A stretch of 64,000 nucleotides of DNA from Aquipuribacter sp051216895. GTDB taxonomy: Bacteria > Actinomycetota > Actinomycetes > Actinomycetales > JBBAYJ01. Of the stretch, positions 17,630 through 25,477 are shown piece by piece (the stretch's first letter is position 1; each line of letters opens with the position of its first letter). Location: positions 1 to 64,000 of the forward strand of contig NZ_JBPKAO010000007.1 of NCBI RefSeq assembly GCF_051216895.1, in the 5' to 3' direction. Both the position numbers and the translations under genes were made by a program. The notes beneath the pieces were generated by a model. The model was given only the letters and a program-made list of their open reading frames with translations. It had not been told where the DNA came from and did no database searches.

Positions 17630-17767
17630 TGGAGGCTGGTGGTGGTGATCGGGGAGCGGGTACGGTCCGTCCGCACCCGTCCTACGTCGGCAGCCTGTCC
17701 AGCGACGGAGCCGCCGAGCACCCAGCGCGTACCCGACGAGACCCGTCGGCGTCCGTCAGGAGGTCCG

Positions 17768-18475
17768 ATGGTCAGCAACCGCACCGTCCCCCCTGCGGGT
17801 ACGGCCGGTACCGCGGCCGTGCCGGGGGCGCGGGACGCCACGGCGCGACGCCCCGGTGACGCGCTACCGGACCTGGCCGTGGTGCCGGCGCCACCCGGGC
17901 CCAGGCGGCACGAGCTCGCGGACCGCTCCGCGGCGCTGTTCCGTGCCTGGTGCGACGGGGACAACCGCGCCAGCGCCGAGCTGGTCACCCTGCTGACCCC
18001 CACCCTGTGGCACACCGCCCGGGCCTACCGGGTCGACCACGCCACCGCCGAGGACGTCGTGCAGAACGCCTGGATGGCGCTGGCGCGTCGGCGGGACCAG
18101 GTCCGGGACCCGCAGGCGGTCCTGGCCTGGCTGCTGGTGACCGTGCGCCGGGACGCGGCCCGCACGGCCGCGGGCGCGCGGGTCGCCGTCGCCGACCCCG
18201 AGCCGCTCCTGGCGGTCAGCCCCGACCCGTCCCCCGGTCCCGCGGCCACGGTCATCGACGACGACCGGGCCCGGCGGCTGTGGTCGGCGGTCGGGAGGCT
18301 GTCGGAGCGCTGCCAGCGGCTGCTGCGCGTGGTGGCCTTCTCCGACCGGCCCGACTACGCGTCGCTGTCGGTCGACCTGGGCATGCCCATGGGCAGCATC
18401 GGCCCCACCCGGGGCCGGTGCCTCAAGAAGCTGCGGGAGCACCTGGGCGAGGAGTCGCAGTGGACGACGACGTGA
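17768..18475 (+). CDS. ECF-type RNA polymerase sigma factor
   Basis: The 235-residue protein has sigma region 2 at about 58-130 (FRAWCDGDNRASAELVTLL, then TAEDVVQNAWMALARR) and region 4 at about 175-230 (WSAVGRLSERCQRLLRVVAF, then MPMGSIGPTRGRCLKKLREH). Region 3 is absent, as in group IV factors. About 55 disordered N-terminal residues precede it. CAGGAGG sits just before the ATG. The next gene overlaps it by 16 nt, suggesting a paired regulator. Target promoters are unknown. Confidence 0.92.
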   Translation: MVSNRTVPPAGTAGTAAVPGARDATARRPGDALPDLAVVPAPPGPRRHELADRSAALFRAWCDGDNRASAELVTLLTPTLWHTARAYRVDHATAEDVVQNAWMALARRRDQVRDPQAVLAWLLVTVRRDAARTAAGARVAVADPEPLLAVSPDPSPGPAATVIDDDRARRLWSAVGRLSERCQRLLRVVAFSDRPDYASLSVDLGMPMGSIGPTRGRCLKKLREHLGEESQWTTT

Positions 18476-19026
18476 ACCGCGCCGATGGCCGGCCGGACCG
18501 GGCGGGGGACGCCGGGGACCGCGTCGCCGAGCAGCGCGGCGGGGAGCACGAGCCGGCCGCGGCGTCGTCGTTGGCGGCCGAGCTGCGCCAGATGTGGCAG
18601 CAGCTGGACCCGGTGCCGTCGGGGCTGTCGGAGCGGGTGGTCTTCTCGCTGGAGGTGGAGGCGTTCACCGGCATCGACCTCGACCTGGAGCTCGAGCTGA
18701 TGCGACTGCAGCAGACCCAGTCCACCGGGGTCGGCGCCCGCGGCGACGACGAGGTGCGCACCGTCACCTTCGGCAGCGAGTCGATGACCGTCATGCTCGC
18801 CATCAGCGACGTCGAGGGCGGGCACCGGATCGACGGCTGGGTCGCGCCCGGCGGCCGGCGGGGGATCGAGGTCCGCACCGCCGCCGGGGCCAGCCGGGAG
18901 GAGTGCGACGAGACGGGACGGTTCGCGCTCGCCTTCGTGCCCCCGGGGCACTTCCAGCTCGTCCTGGTCGGCGACGACCCGGGCGACGCGCAGCGCGCGG
19001 TCGTCACCCCCGCGCTGACCCTGTGA
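18460..19026 (+). CDS. ECF-sigma-linked partner protein, unknown function
   Basis: The 188-residue product has an acidic N-terminus, a helical part ELRQMWQQLDPVPSGLSERV and a beta-rich C-terminal half (VRTVTFGSESMTVMLAISDV, then RIDGWVAPGGRRGIEVRT). There is no membrane segment, so it is not a classical transmembrane anti-sigma factor. From memory, homologues sit beside ECF sigma genes and often CHAT-domain protease genes in actinobacteria. Here no CHAT gene follows. The GTG at 18460 has AGGAG 5 nt upstream and overlaps the sigma gene. It could be a soluble anti-sigma factor or an effector of the system. Confidence 0.7.
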   Translation: MDDDVNRADGRPDRAGDAGDRVAEQRGGEHEPAAASSLAAELRQMWQQLDPVPSGLSERVVFSLEVEAFTGIDLDLELELMRLQQTQSTGVGARGDDEVRTVTFGSESMTVMLAISDVEGGHRIDGWVAPGGRRGIEVRTAAGASREECDETGRFALAFVPPGHFQLVLVGDDPGDAQRAVVTPALTL

Positions 19027-19044
19027 CCCCGGCCGTCCCGGCCC

Positions 19045-19080
19045 TCGCGGTCGGCCCGCTCGTCGCGGTCGGCCCGCTCG
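19045..19080 (+). repeat. 18-bp tandem duplication
   Basis: TCGCGGTCGGCCCGCTCG occurs twice in direct tandem at 19045-19062 and 19063-19080, between the sigma partner gene and the metY leader. No function is seen; it is probably a replication-slippage duplication. Confidence 0.6.
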
Positions 19081-19154
19081 AGGCCACGCACGCGGCGGGT
19101 GACCCGTCCGGGTTCCGTCATCCGGACGCCTGGCGGCCTGCCGACCCCGTGTCG

Positions 19155-19160
19155 TAGGCT
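19155..19160 (+). promoter_or_regulatory. -10 element of the metY-metX leader
   Basis: TAGGCT fits the actinobacterial TANNNT -10. Transcription about 6 nt downstream would begin at the first base of the riboswitch P1 stem at 19166. No clear -35 is seen. Confidence 0.55.
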
Positions 19161-19165
19161 CCGCG

Positions 19166-19266
19166 CAGGTCATGAGCACCAGCGTCAAGCCCCGGCTCGC
19201 TGGTCGGCAACCCTCCTCCGCGGTGGGGTGCCCCGGGTGAGGACCTGGCCGTCACCGATCGGTGAC
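19166..19266 (+). ncRNA. SAM riboswitch, SAM-IV type
   Basis: CAGGTC (19166-19171) and GACCTG (19242-19247) form P1. Between them lie the conserved SAM-family elements ATGAGCACCAGCG, CAAGCCCCGGCTCGCTGG, GGCAACCCTCC and GCGGTGGGGTGCCCCGGGTGA, which match the actinobacterial SAM-IV class. A perfect 16-nt palindrome GTCACCGATCGGTGAC follows at 19251-19266 and fits the extra stem 3' of P1 in that class. The element controls the methionine genes metY and metX by sensing S-adenosylmethionine. Confidence 0.88.
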
Positions 19267-19319
19267 GGCAAGCGCGGGCCCGCTCGGCGGGCCCCGGTGA
19301 CCACGGAGGTCCACCCCTG

Positions 19320-20636
19320 ATGAACGACGCCTGGTCCTTCGAGACCCGTCAGATCCACGCCGGCCAGCAGCCCGACCCCACCACGGGAGCCCGGGCGCTG
19401 CCGATCTACGCCACCACCTCCTACGCCTTCACCAGCACGGAGCACGCGGAGAACCTCTTCGCGCTCAAGGAGTTCGGGAACATCTACACCCGGATCATGA
19501 ACCCGACGCAGGACGCCGTCGAGCAGCGCATCGCCAGCCTCGAGGGCGGGGTCGGAGCGCTCCTGCTGGCCAGCGGCCAGGCCGCCGAGACCGTCGCGCT
19601 GCTCAACGTCGCGGAGGCGGGCGACCACATCGTGTCCAGCCCCCGCCTCTACGGCGGCACGTACAACCTGCTCCACTACACGTTCCCCAAGCTGGGCATC
19701 CAGGTGTCGTTCGTGGAGGACCCCGACGACCTGGACAGCTGGCGCGCCGCGGTACGGCCGAACACCAAGGCGTTCTTCGGCGAGACGATCTCCAACCCGT
19801 ACCAGGACGTCCTCGACATCGAGGGGGTCGCGACCGTCGCGCACGAGGCGGGTGTCCCGCTGGTCGTGGACAACACGGTCGCCACGCCCTACCTGATCCG
19901 GCCCCTGGAGTGGGGCGCGGACGTCGTCGTGCACTCGGCGACCAAGTTCCTCGGCGGGCACGGCACCGCGGTGGCGGGCGCCATCGTCGACGGCGGCCGC
20001 TTCGACTACACCACCCAGCCCGAGCGGTTCCCGGGCTTCAACACCCCGGACCCCAGCTACAACGGCCTGGTCTACGGCCGTGACCTGGGCGTCGGCAGCC
20101 CGCTCGGCGCCAACCTGTCCTACGTCCTCAAGGCGCGGGTCCAGCTGCTGCGTGACATGGGCTCCGCCGTCAGCCCGTTCAACGCGTTCCTCGTCGCCCA
20201 GGGCATCGAGACGCTGAGCCTGCGCATGGAGCGGCACGTCGACAACGCCCGTGCCGTCGCCGCCTGGTTGCAGGACCGCGACGAGGTGCAGCGCGTGGCC
20301 TACGCGAGCCTGCCCGGCAGCCCGTGGTTCGACCGGGCGCAGAAGTACGCCCCGCGTGGTTCCGGGTCGGTGCTCGCCTTCGAGATCGCCGGGGGGGTCG
20401 AGGCCGGGCGTCGTTTCGTCGAGGCGCTCGAGCTGCACAGCCACGTCGCCAACATCGGCGACGTGCGCAGCCTGGTCATCCACCCCGCGTCGACCACGCA
20501 CAGCCAGCTGAGCGAGGCGGAGCAGGCGGCCAGCGGGGTCACGCCCGGACTGGTCCGGCTGTCGGTCGGGCTGGAGCACCTCGACGACATCCTCGCGGAC
20601 CTCGAGGCGGGCTTCCGGGCGGCCAAGGGCGCCTGA
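19320..20636 (+). CDS. metY: O-acetylhomoserine aminocarboxypropyltransferase (sulfhydrylase)
   Basis: The 438-residue PLP enzyme makes homocysteine from O-acetylhomoserine and sulfide. It has the family start WSFETRQIHAGQQPDPTTGA, PIYATTSYAF, the PLP lysine in HSATKFLGGHG (K209), and the C-terminal HPASTTHSQL that binds substrate carboxylate. The length and the loop ETISNPYQDVLDIE match the Cys/Met-metabolism fold type I sulfhydrylases rather than cystathionine gamma-synthase. GGAGGT lies 9 nt before the ATG. It is downstream of the SAM riboswitch and one base before metX. Confidence 0.93.
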   Translation: MNDAWSFETRQIHAGQQPDPTTGARALPIYATTSYAFTSTEHAENLFALKEFGNIYTRIMNPTQDAVEQRIASLEGGVGALLLASGQAAETVALLNVAEAGDHIVSSPRLYGGTYNLLHYTFPKLGIQVSFVEDPDDLDSWRAAVRPNTKAFFGETISNPYQDVLDIEGVATVAHEAGVPLVVDNTVATPYLIRPLEWGADVVVHSATKFLGGHGTAVAGAIVDGGRFDYTTQPERFPGFNTPDPSYNGLVYGRDLGVGSPLGANLSYVLKARVQLLRDMGSAVSPFNAFLVAQGIETLSLRMERHVDNARAVAAWLQDRDEVQRVAYASLPGSPWFDRAQKYAPRGSGSVLAFEIAGGVEAGRRFVEALELHSHVANIGDVRSLVIHPASTTHSQLSEAEQAASGVTPGLVRLSVGLEHLDDILADLEAGFRAAKGA

Positions 20637-20637
20637 G

Positions 20638-21795
20638 GTGAGGTCATGGCGGGACGGAGACCCCCTCGGCGGGCGCACGGTCGTCGGGGTCGGGGCGGTG
20701 GGCACGGAGTCCGGGACGGTGCTGCCTGACGTCCGGGTGTCCTACGAGAGCTGGGGCACCCCGCGGACCGGGCCGGACGGGACGGTCGAGAACGCGGTGC
20801 TCGTGCTGCACGCACTCACCGGCGACTCCCACGTCGTCGGACCGGCCGGGCCCGCCCACCCCTCGCCCGGCTGGTGGGGCGGTGTCGTCGGCGACGGCCT
20901 GGCGCTGGACACCCGGCGCTGGTTCGTCGTGGCCCCCAACGTCCTGGGCGGCTGCCAGGGCACGACCGGCCCCGGCAGCCTGGCCCCGGACGGCCGGGCC
21001 TGGGGGAGCCGGTTCCCGCGCATCAGCATCCGCGACCAGGTCGCGGTGGAGGCCCTGCTGGCCGACCGGCTCGGCGTCCGGCGCTGGGCCATGGTCACCG
21101 GCGGGTCCATGGGGGGGATGCGCGCGCTGGAGTGGGCCGTGGGCCACCCCGGGCGGGTCGCCTCCGTCGCGGTGCTCGCCAGCACGGCGGTGGCCAGCGG
21201 GGACCAGATCGCGTGGTGCGCGCCCCAGGTCGCCGCCATCACCTCCGACCCCGGCTGGCACGGCGGTGACTACTACGACCGACCGGGCCCCGGACCGGTC
21301 GACGGGCTGGGGGTGGCACGCCGCATCGCCCACGTGACCTACCGCTCGCGGTGGGAGATGGACACCCGCTTCGGTCGCGACCCGCAGCCGGGCGAGGACC
21401 CGGACCTCGACGGTCGCTACGCCGTCGAGTCCTACCTGGACCACCAGGCCGGCAAGCTGGCCGGCCGCTTCGACGCCGGTTCGTACGTCACGCTGACCCG
21501 GTCGATGAACTCCCACGACGTCGGTCGAGGCCGCGGCGGCACCGCCGCGGCCCTGGCGACGGTGAGCGCCCGCACCACCGTCGTCGCCGTCGACTCCGAC
21601 CGGCTGTACCCGCCGGAGCAGCAGGAGCAGGTCGTCGAGCACGTCCCCGACGCCCGGCTGGAGCTGGTCAGGTCCCGGTACGGCCACGACGGGTTCCTCG
21701 TGGAGACGGAGGCCGTGGCCGCGGTCCTGGCCCGGACCCTGGCCGGGGCGGACCACGACCTCAGGCCACGCGACGACGACCGCTGCCGGGCGTAG
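20638..21795 (+). CDS. metX: Homoserine O-acetyltransferase
   Basis: The 385-residue alpha/beta hydrolase-fold enzyme acetylates homoserine, the step before MetY. Features are VSYESWGTP, LHALTGDSHV, the nucleophile elbow GGSMGGMRALEW (Ser157), SMNSHDVGRGRGG, and the C-terminal catalytic histidine in YGHDGFL with aspartate in AVDSDRLYPP. The GTG follows the metY stop by one base, so the two enzymes are made together under the riboswitch. Confidence 0.93.
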   Translation: MRSWRDGDPLGGRTVVGVGAVGTESGTVLPDVRVSYESWGTPRTGPDGTVENAVLVLHALTGDSHVVGPAGPAHPSPGWWGGVVGDGLALDTRRWFVVAPNVLGGCQGTTGPGSLAPDGRAWGSRFPRISIRDQVAVEALLADRLGVRRWAMVTGGSMGGMRALEWAVGHPGRVASVAVLASTAVASGDQIAWCAPQVAAITSDPGWHGGDYYDRPGPGPVDGLGVARRIAHVTYRSRWEMDTRFGRDPQPGEDPDLDGRYAVESYLDHQAGKLAGRFDAGSYVTLTRSMNSHDVGRGRGGTAAALATVSARTTVVAVDSDRLYPPEQQEQVVEHVPDARLELVRSRYGHDGFLVETEAVAAVLARTLAGADHDLRPRDDDRCRA

Positions 21796-21817
21796 GGGCG
21801 GACGCCTCGGCGCCGCC

Positions 21818-22297
21818 TCAGCCCGCGGCGGCGCTGCGGACGTGCTCGGACAGCCGCTGCCAGTCCCGCGCCAGCCCGTGGTGCAGCGGCAGGTCGGGGA
21901 CGAGCGTCACGGGCACCCAGCTGAGGTCGGCGGTCTCGTGGTTGGCGGCGTGCACCCGCGCGTCCTCACCCGCCCGCGCCAGGACGTAGTCGTAGCGCCA
22001 GTCGTCGTGGTCGGTGCCGGTCAGCGTCGCCCACACCTGCACGTGCCCGGCGGAGACGCCGACCTCCTCGTTGGCCTCCCGCAGGGCTGCGGCGACGGGG
22101 TCCTCGTGGGAGTCCCGGGCGCCCCCCGGCACCGCCCAGGTACCGCCGTCGTGGACCCACGAGGCTCGGTGCTGCAGCAGCACCTCGGCCCCGTCCGCGC
22201 CGTCGCGGTAGAGCACCAGGCCCGCCGCGCCGTTCAGCCCCCAGTGTCGCGAGCCGCACCGGCAGCTCACCCACCCGTCCCCGTCACGGCTCGCCAC
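21818..22297 (-). CDS. Nudix hydrolase
   Basis: The product (about 159 residues from the GTG at 22297) has a complete Nudix box, GGARDSHEDPVAAALREANE then EVG, matching GX5EX7REUXEEXG. An N-terminal CRCGSRHWGLNGAAGL precedes it. Nudix enzymes cleave nucleoside diphosphates linked to another group; the substrate here is open. A longer frame begins at 22390 but would overlap the start of the divergent stress-protein gene. The GTG with TACGCT 6 nt before it is therefore preferred as a leaderless start. Confidence 0.88.
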   Translation of the reverse strand: MASRDGDGWVSCRCGSRHWGLNGAAGLVLYRDGADGAEVLLQHRASWVHDGGTWAVPGGARDSHEDPVAAALREANEEVGVSAGHVQVWATLTGTDHDDWRYDYVLARAGEDARVHAANHETADLSWVPVTLVPDLPLHHGLARDWQRLSEHVRSAAAG

Positions 22298-22303
22298 CGT
22301 CCC

Positions 22304-22309
22304 AGCGTA
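22304..22309 (-). promoter_or_regulatory. -10 element for a leaderless Nudix transcript
   Basis: TACGCT on the minus strand lies 6 nt before the GTG of the Nudix gene, the same spacing found at several other genes here. Confidence 0.45.
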
Positions 22310-22388
22310 CGAGGCCCGGCGGGGACCGTTACGGTGGCACCGGTAGAACCCGTCCGACGAGGGACGGGACCGTCGACCAGGAGGTGCC

Positions 22389-22772
22389 ATGGCCGTCGTG
22401 GTGGGCTATCTGCCCAGCCGTGAGGGACGAGCGGCGCTCGCCCACGGGGTGGACGCGGCGGTCCGTCGGAACGTCCGCCTGGTGGTGGTCAGCAGCAAGG
22501 AGGACACCGCCGAGGCGGTGGAGGCCGACCTGGCCTCCTTCACCGAGCAGCTGCACGAGCACGGTCTGAGCTACGAGGTGCGGCACCTGCCGCGCAGCAG
22601 CGACCCGGCCGACGACCTGCTCGCGGTGGCCGACGAGGTCGAGGCCCACGTCATCGTGATCGGCCTGCGCCGTCGTTCGCCCGTCGGCAAGCTCATCCTC
22701 GGCAGCAACGCCCAGCGGATCCTGCTCGACGCGACCTGCCCCGTGCTGGCGGTCAAGGGCGACGGCGGCTGA
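22389..22772 (+). CDS. Universal stress protein
   Basis: The 127-residue single UspA domain begins MAVVVGYLPSREGRAAL and has the ATP-binding motif GLRRRSPVGKLILGSNAQRI, matching G-2x-G-9x-G(S/T), then DATCPVLAVK. ATP-binding Usp proteins respond to starvation and redox stress. CAGGAGG lies just before the ATG. A TAGAAC hexamer about 40 nt upstream could be its -10. The repair gene follows after 2 nt, so both are probably in one operon. Confidence 0.92.
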   Translation: MAVVVGYLPSREGRAALAHGVDAAVRRNVRLVVVSSKEDTAEAVEADLASFTEQLHEHGLSYEVRHLPRSSDPADDLLAVADEVEAHVIVIGLRRRSPVGKLILGSNAQRILLDATCPVLAVKGDGG

Positions 22773-22774
22773 TC

Positions 22775-23365
22775 GTGGCGGGGCTGCGGCTGACCGGCGA
22801 CGACCGGGCCGACCACCTGCTGGGCTCCGACCCGTTCGCCCTGCTCGTCGGGATGCTGCTCGACCAGCAGATCCGGATGGAGACCGCGTTCGCGGGCCCG
22901 CGGCGGCTCCTGGACCGGATGCCCGGCGCCCCGGAGCGGCTCGACCCGGTCCAGGTCGCGCAGATGGACCCCGAGGAGCTGGGCGCCGCCATGGCGGGTC
23001 CCCCCGCCGTGCACCGCTACCACGCCAGCATGGCGCGGCGCCTGCAGGACCTGGCCCGGGCCGTGAGGGACGAGTACGACGGCGACGCCGCCGCGCTGTG
23101 GGACACGACCGACGGGGCCGAGCTCCTGCGCCGGGTCAAGGCCCTGCCCGGCTTCGGCGAGCAGAAGGCGCGCATCTTCGTCGCGCTGCTGGGCAAGCAG
23201 CTGGCGGTCCGGCCCGAGGGCTGGCGCGAGGCGGCGGGGGAGTACGGCGAGGACGGCGTGCACCGCTCGGTCGCCGACGTCGTGGACGACGACACGCTGA
23301 ACCAGGTCCGGGACTTCAAGCAGGCTCGCAAGGCCGCGGCCAAGGCCGCCTCCGCGTCCACCTGA
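22775..23365 (+). CDS. HhH-GPD-type base-excision DNA repair protein
   Basis: The 196-residue protein has the helix-hairpin-helix LPGFGEQKARIFVALLGKQ and the preceding LLDQQIRMETAFAG helix of the HhH-GPD glycosylase family, as in the actinobacterial short Fe-S-free group. A C-terminal Lys/Ala-rich tail (ARKAAAKAASAST) may help DNA contact. It starts at a GTG 2 nt after the stress-protein stop. The substrate lesion cannot be predicted from sequence alone. Confidence 0.88.
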   Translation: MAGLRLTGDDRADHLLGSDPFALLVGMLLDQQIRMETAFAGPRRLLDRMPGAPERLDPVQVAQMDPEELGAAMAGPPAVHRYHASMARRLQDLARAVRDEYDGDAAALWDTTDGAELLRRVKALPGFGEQKARIFVALLGKQLAVRPEGWREAAGEYGEDGVHRSVADVVDDDTLNQVRDFKQARKAAAKAASAST

Positions 23366-23670
23366 CGACGGCCCTGCACGGCCCTGCACGCCGTCCCGGC
23401 CGGGCCCTCCGCGGGCCCCCGGACGGCGACGAGGCGCGACCCTCCGGCCTGCCGGCGGCCCGGCCGGACCCGCCTCCCGGCGGAACAGGTGACGCCGTCG
23501 CGGCGTTGCCGCAGTGGTAGCAGGAGTGAGTGCGCCGTGGGCCACACGCACGGCGACGTGTCGGGCCGGAGGCCACGATGGCACTACAATGGTACTACAA
23601 TGGTACTCGCTGGTCGTCGCGTTGACGGACGACGCCAGTCCCCCTGACCGTAGTCGACGAAGGGCTGTGC
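23366..23670 (+). other. 305-bp promoter region of the primary sigma gene
   Basis: No gene is supported here. The first half is G+C-rich with nested inverted segments that could terminate the upstream operon. The second half has lower G+C and holds three 11-bp tandem repeats with TACAAT hexamers (23578-23610) and a TTGACG at 23622. This is the likely promoter region of the sigma gene, which starts at 23671. Confidence 0.55.
23578..23610 (+). repeat. Three 11-bp tandem repeats carrying -10-like hexamers
   Basis: ATGGCACTACA, ATGGTACTACA and ATGGTACTCGC lie directly in tandem. At the two junctions they create TACAAT (23585-23590 and 23596-23601), one base from the bacterial -10 consensus TATAAT. 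They lie about 70-90 nt before the primary sigma gene start. Confidence 0.65.
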
Positions 23671-25344
23671 GTGTCGTCGGAGCACGAACCTCGTACCTTG
23701 CAAGACATCCTCTCCCACCCCGCTCTCACGCGGATGCGTGAGCGCATCGGGAGCGGTGCCCCGGTCTCGGCGGTCGACCTCCGTCAGGTGGTCACCGAGG
23801 CGGACGTCCCCTCCGGCCGGATGAAGGCCGTCATGGCCGACCTCGTGGGTGCCGGACTGGACATGGGCTCCATCGGACTGCCCCAGACCACGGCGCGACG
23901 CACCGTGGCGGCCGCCCGGACGCGCACGCCGGCGGCCACGGCCACGATCGACGACGGGAGCGTGATGACGATGACGACGACGACCAGCAAGACGACGCCC
24001 AAGAAGGCGACCGGCGCAGCGGTGGCCACGCCTGAGGCCAGCGAGGCCGCGGCGGAGCCCAAGAAGACGGTCAAGAAGGCCGCGGCCAAGAAGACGGCCG
24101 CAAAGCCGGCCGCCAAGGCTGCGGCCAAGCCGGCTGCGAAGAAGACCGCCAAGAAGACCGCCACCAAGGCCACCAGGGCGAGCACCGCCGCGACCGACGC
24201 CGACGACGTCGAGCCCGACCTCACCGAGGTCGTGGACGTCGTCGTGGACCCGGTCGCCGAGGTCGCTGCGGTCGCCGCCGTGCCCACCCCGGTCGTGGCC
24301 GACGACGAGGACGACGACGACGAGGACGCCAAGCCGGCGGCCCCCGTCACCCGGGGCAAGGGCGCCTCGGAGTCGTTCGTCCTCACCAACAAGGACGACG
24401 ACGACCCGGCCCCCACCGTCGTGCAGGCCGGCGCGACGGCCGACCCGGTCAAGGACTACCTCAAGCAGATCGGCAAGGTCGCCCTGCTGAACGCCGAGCA
24501 GGAGGTCGAGCTGGCCAAGCGCATCGAGGCCGGCCTGTTCGCCGAGGAGCGGATGAGCGCCGAGGGCGACTCGATCGACCCCAAGGCCAAGCGCGAGCTG
24601 TGGTGGATCTCCGAGGACGGCCGCCGGGCCAAGAACCACCTCCTCGAGGCCAACCTGCGTCTGGTCGTCAGCCTGGCCAAGCGGTACACCGGGCGCGGCA
24701 TGCTGTTCCTGGACCTGATCCAGGAGGGCAACCTGGGCCTGATCCGTGCGGTCGAGAAGTTCGACTACACCAAGGGCTACAAGTTCTCGACCTACGCGAC
24801 GTGGTGGATCCGCCAGGCCATCACCCGCGCCATGGCCGACCAGGCCCGCACCATCCGCATCCCCGTCCACATGGTCGAGGTCATCAACAAGCTGGCCCGC
24901 GTGCAGCGCCAGATGCTCCAGGACCTGGGCCGCGAGCCCACCCCGGAGGAGCTGGCGGTCGAGCTCGACATGACGCCCGAGAAGGTCGTCGAGGTCCAGA
25001 AGTACGGTCGCGAGCCCATCTCGCTGCACACCCCCCTGGGGGAGGACGGCGACAGCGAGTTCGGCGACTTGATCGAGGACTCCGAGGCCGTCGTCCCCGC
25101 CGACGCGGTCAGCTTCACGCTGCTGCAGGAGCAGCTGCACTCGGTGCTGGACACCCTGAGCGAGCGTGAGGCCGGCGTCGTCAGCATGCGGTTCGGCCTC
25201 ACCGACGGCCAGCCCAAGACGCTGGACGAGATCGGCAAGGTCTACGGGGTCACGCGCGAGCGGATCCGTCAGATCGAGTCCAAGACGATGTCGAAGCTGC
25301 GGCACCCGAGCCGTTCGCAGGTCCTGCGCGACTACCTGGACTGA
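23671..25344 (+). CDS. sigA: Primary RNA polymerase sigma factor (HrdB/SigA type)
   Basis: The 557-residue protein has an N-terminal region-1.1-like helical domain (about 20-65, VDLRQVVTEADVPSGRMKAV), a Lys/Ala-rich histone-H1-like linker (about 100-170), an acidic stretch, and then regions 1.2-4.2 from about residue 255. Core motifs are DLIQEGNLGLIRAVEKFDY, STYATWWIRQAITRAMADQ and the region 4.2 helix-turn-helix LDEIGKVYGVTRERIRQIES. This layout matches Streptomyces HrdB. The GTG at 23671 keeps region 1.1, so it is preferred to the internal ATG near 23970. A strong terminator follows. Confidence 0.96.
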   Translation: MSSEHEPRTLQDILSHPALTRMRERIGSGAPVSAVDLRQVVTEADVPSGRMKAVMADLVGAGLDMGSIGLPQTTARRTVAAARTRTPAATATIDDGSVMTMTTTTSKTTPKKATGAAVATPEASEAAAEPKKTVKKAAAKKTAAKPAAKAAAKPAAKKTAKKTATKATRASTAATDADDVEPDLTEVVDVVVDPVAEVAAVAAVPTPVVADDEDDDDEDAKPAAPVTRGKGASESFVLTNKDDDDPAPTVVQAGATADPVKDYLKQIGKVALLNAEQEVELAKRIEAGLFAEERMSAEGDSIDPKAKRELWWISEDGRRAKNHLLEANLRLVVSLAKRYTGRGMLFLDLIQEGNLGLIRAVEKFDYTKGYKFSTYATWWIRQAITRAMADQARTIRIPVHMVEVINKLARVQRQMLQDLGREPTPEELAVELDMTPEKVVEVQKYGREPISLHTPLGEDGDSEFGDLIEDSEAVVPADAVSFTLLQEQLHSVLDTLSEREAGVVSMRFGLTDGQPKTLDEIGKVYGVTRERIRQIESKTMSKLRHPSRSQVLRDYLD

Positions 25345-25360
25345 GATCGACCGGCACCAC

Positions 25361-25397
25361 CAGCAGGCCCGTCACCGACCCGGTGGCGGGCCTGCTG
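25361..25397 (+). terminator. Strong hairpin terminator of the primary sigma gene
   Basis: CAGCAGGCCCGTCACCG (25361-25377) pairs with CGGTGGCGGGCCTGCTG (25381-25397), a 17-bp stem with one G-T pair and a 3-nt loop, 16 nt after the stop codon. Confidence 0.8.
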
Positions 25398-25477
25398 CAC
25401 GCCGGCCCACCGGCTCGACCCGCCCCGGGCCCGGCGACGACGTAGGGTCGTATCGGCGACGGGGCGAGAGGGGCGAC

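Noticed and set aside
23316..23576. 86-codon minus frame upstream of the primary sigma gene
   Set aside because: Mostly antisense to the HhH-GPD gene end and G+C-rich spacer; no ribosome site and Arg/Pro-rich composition.
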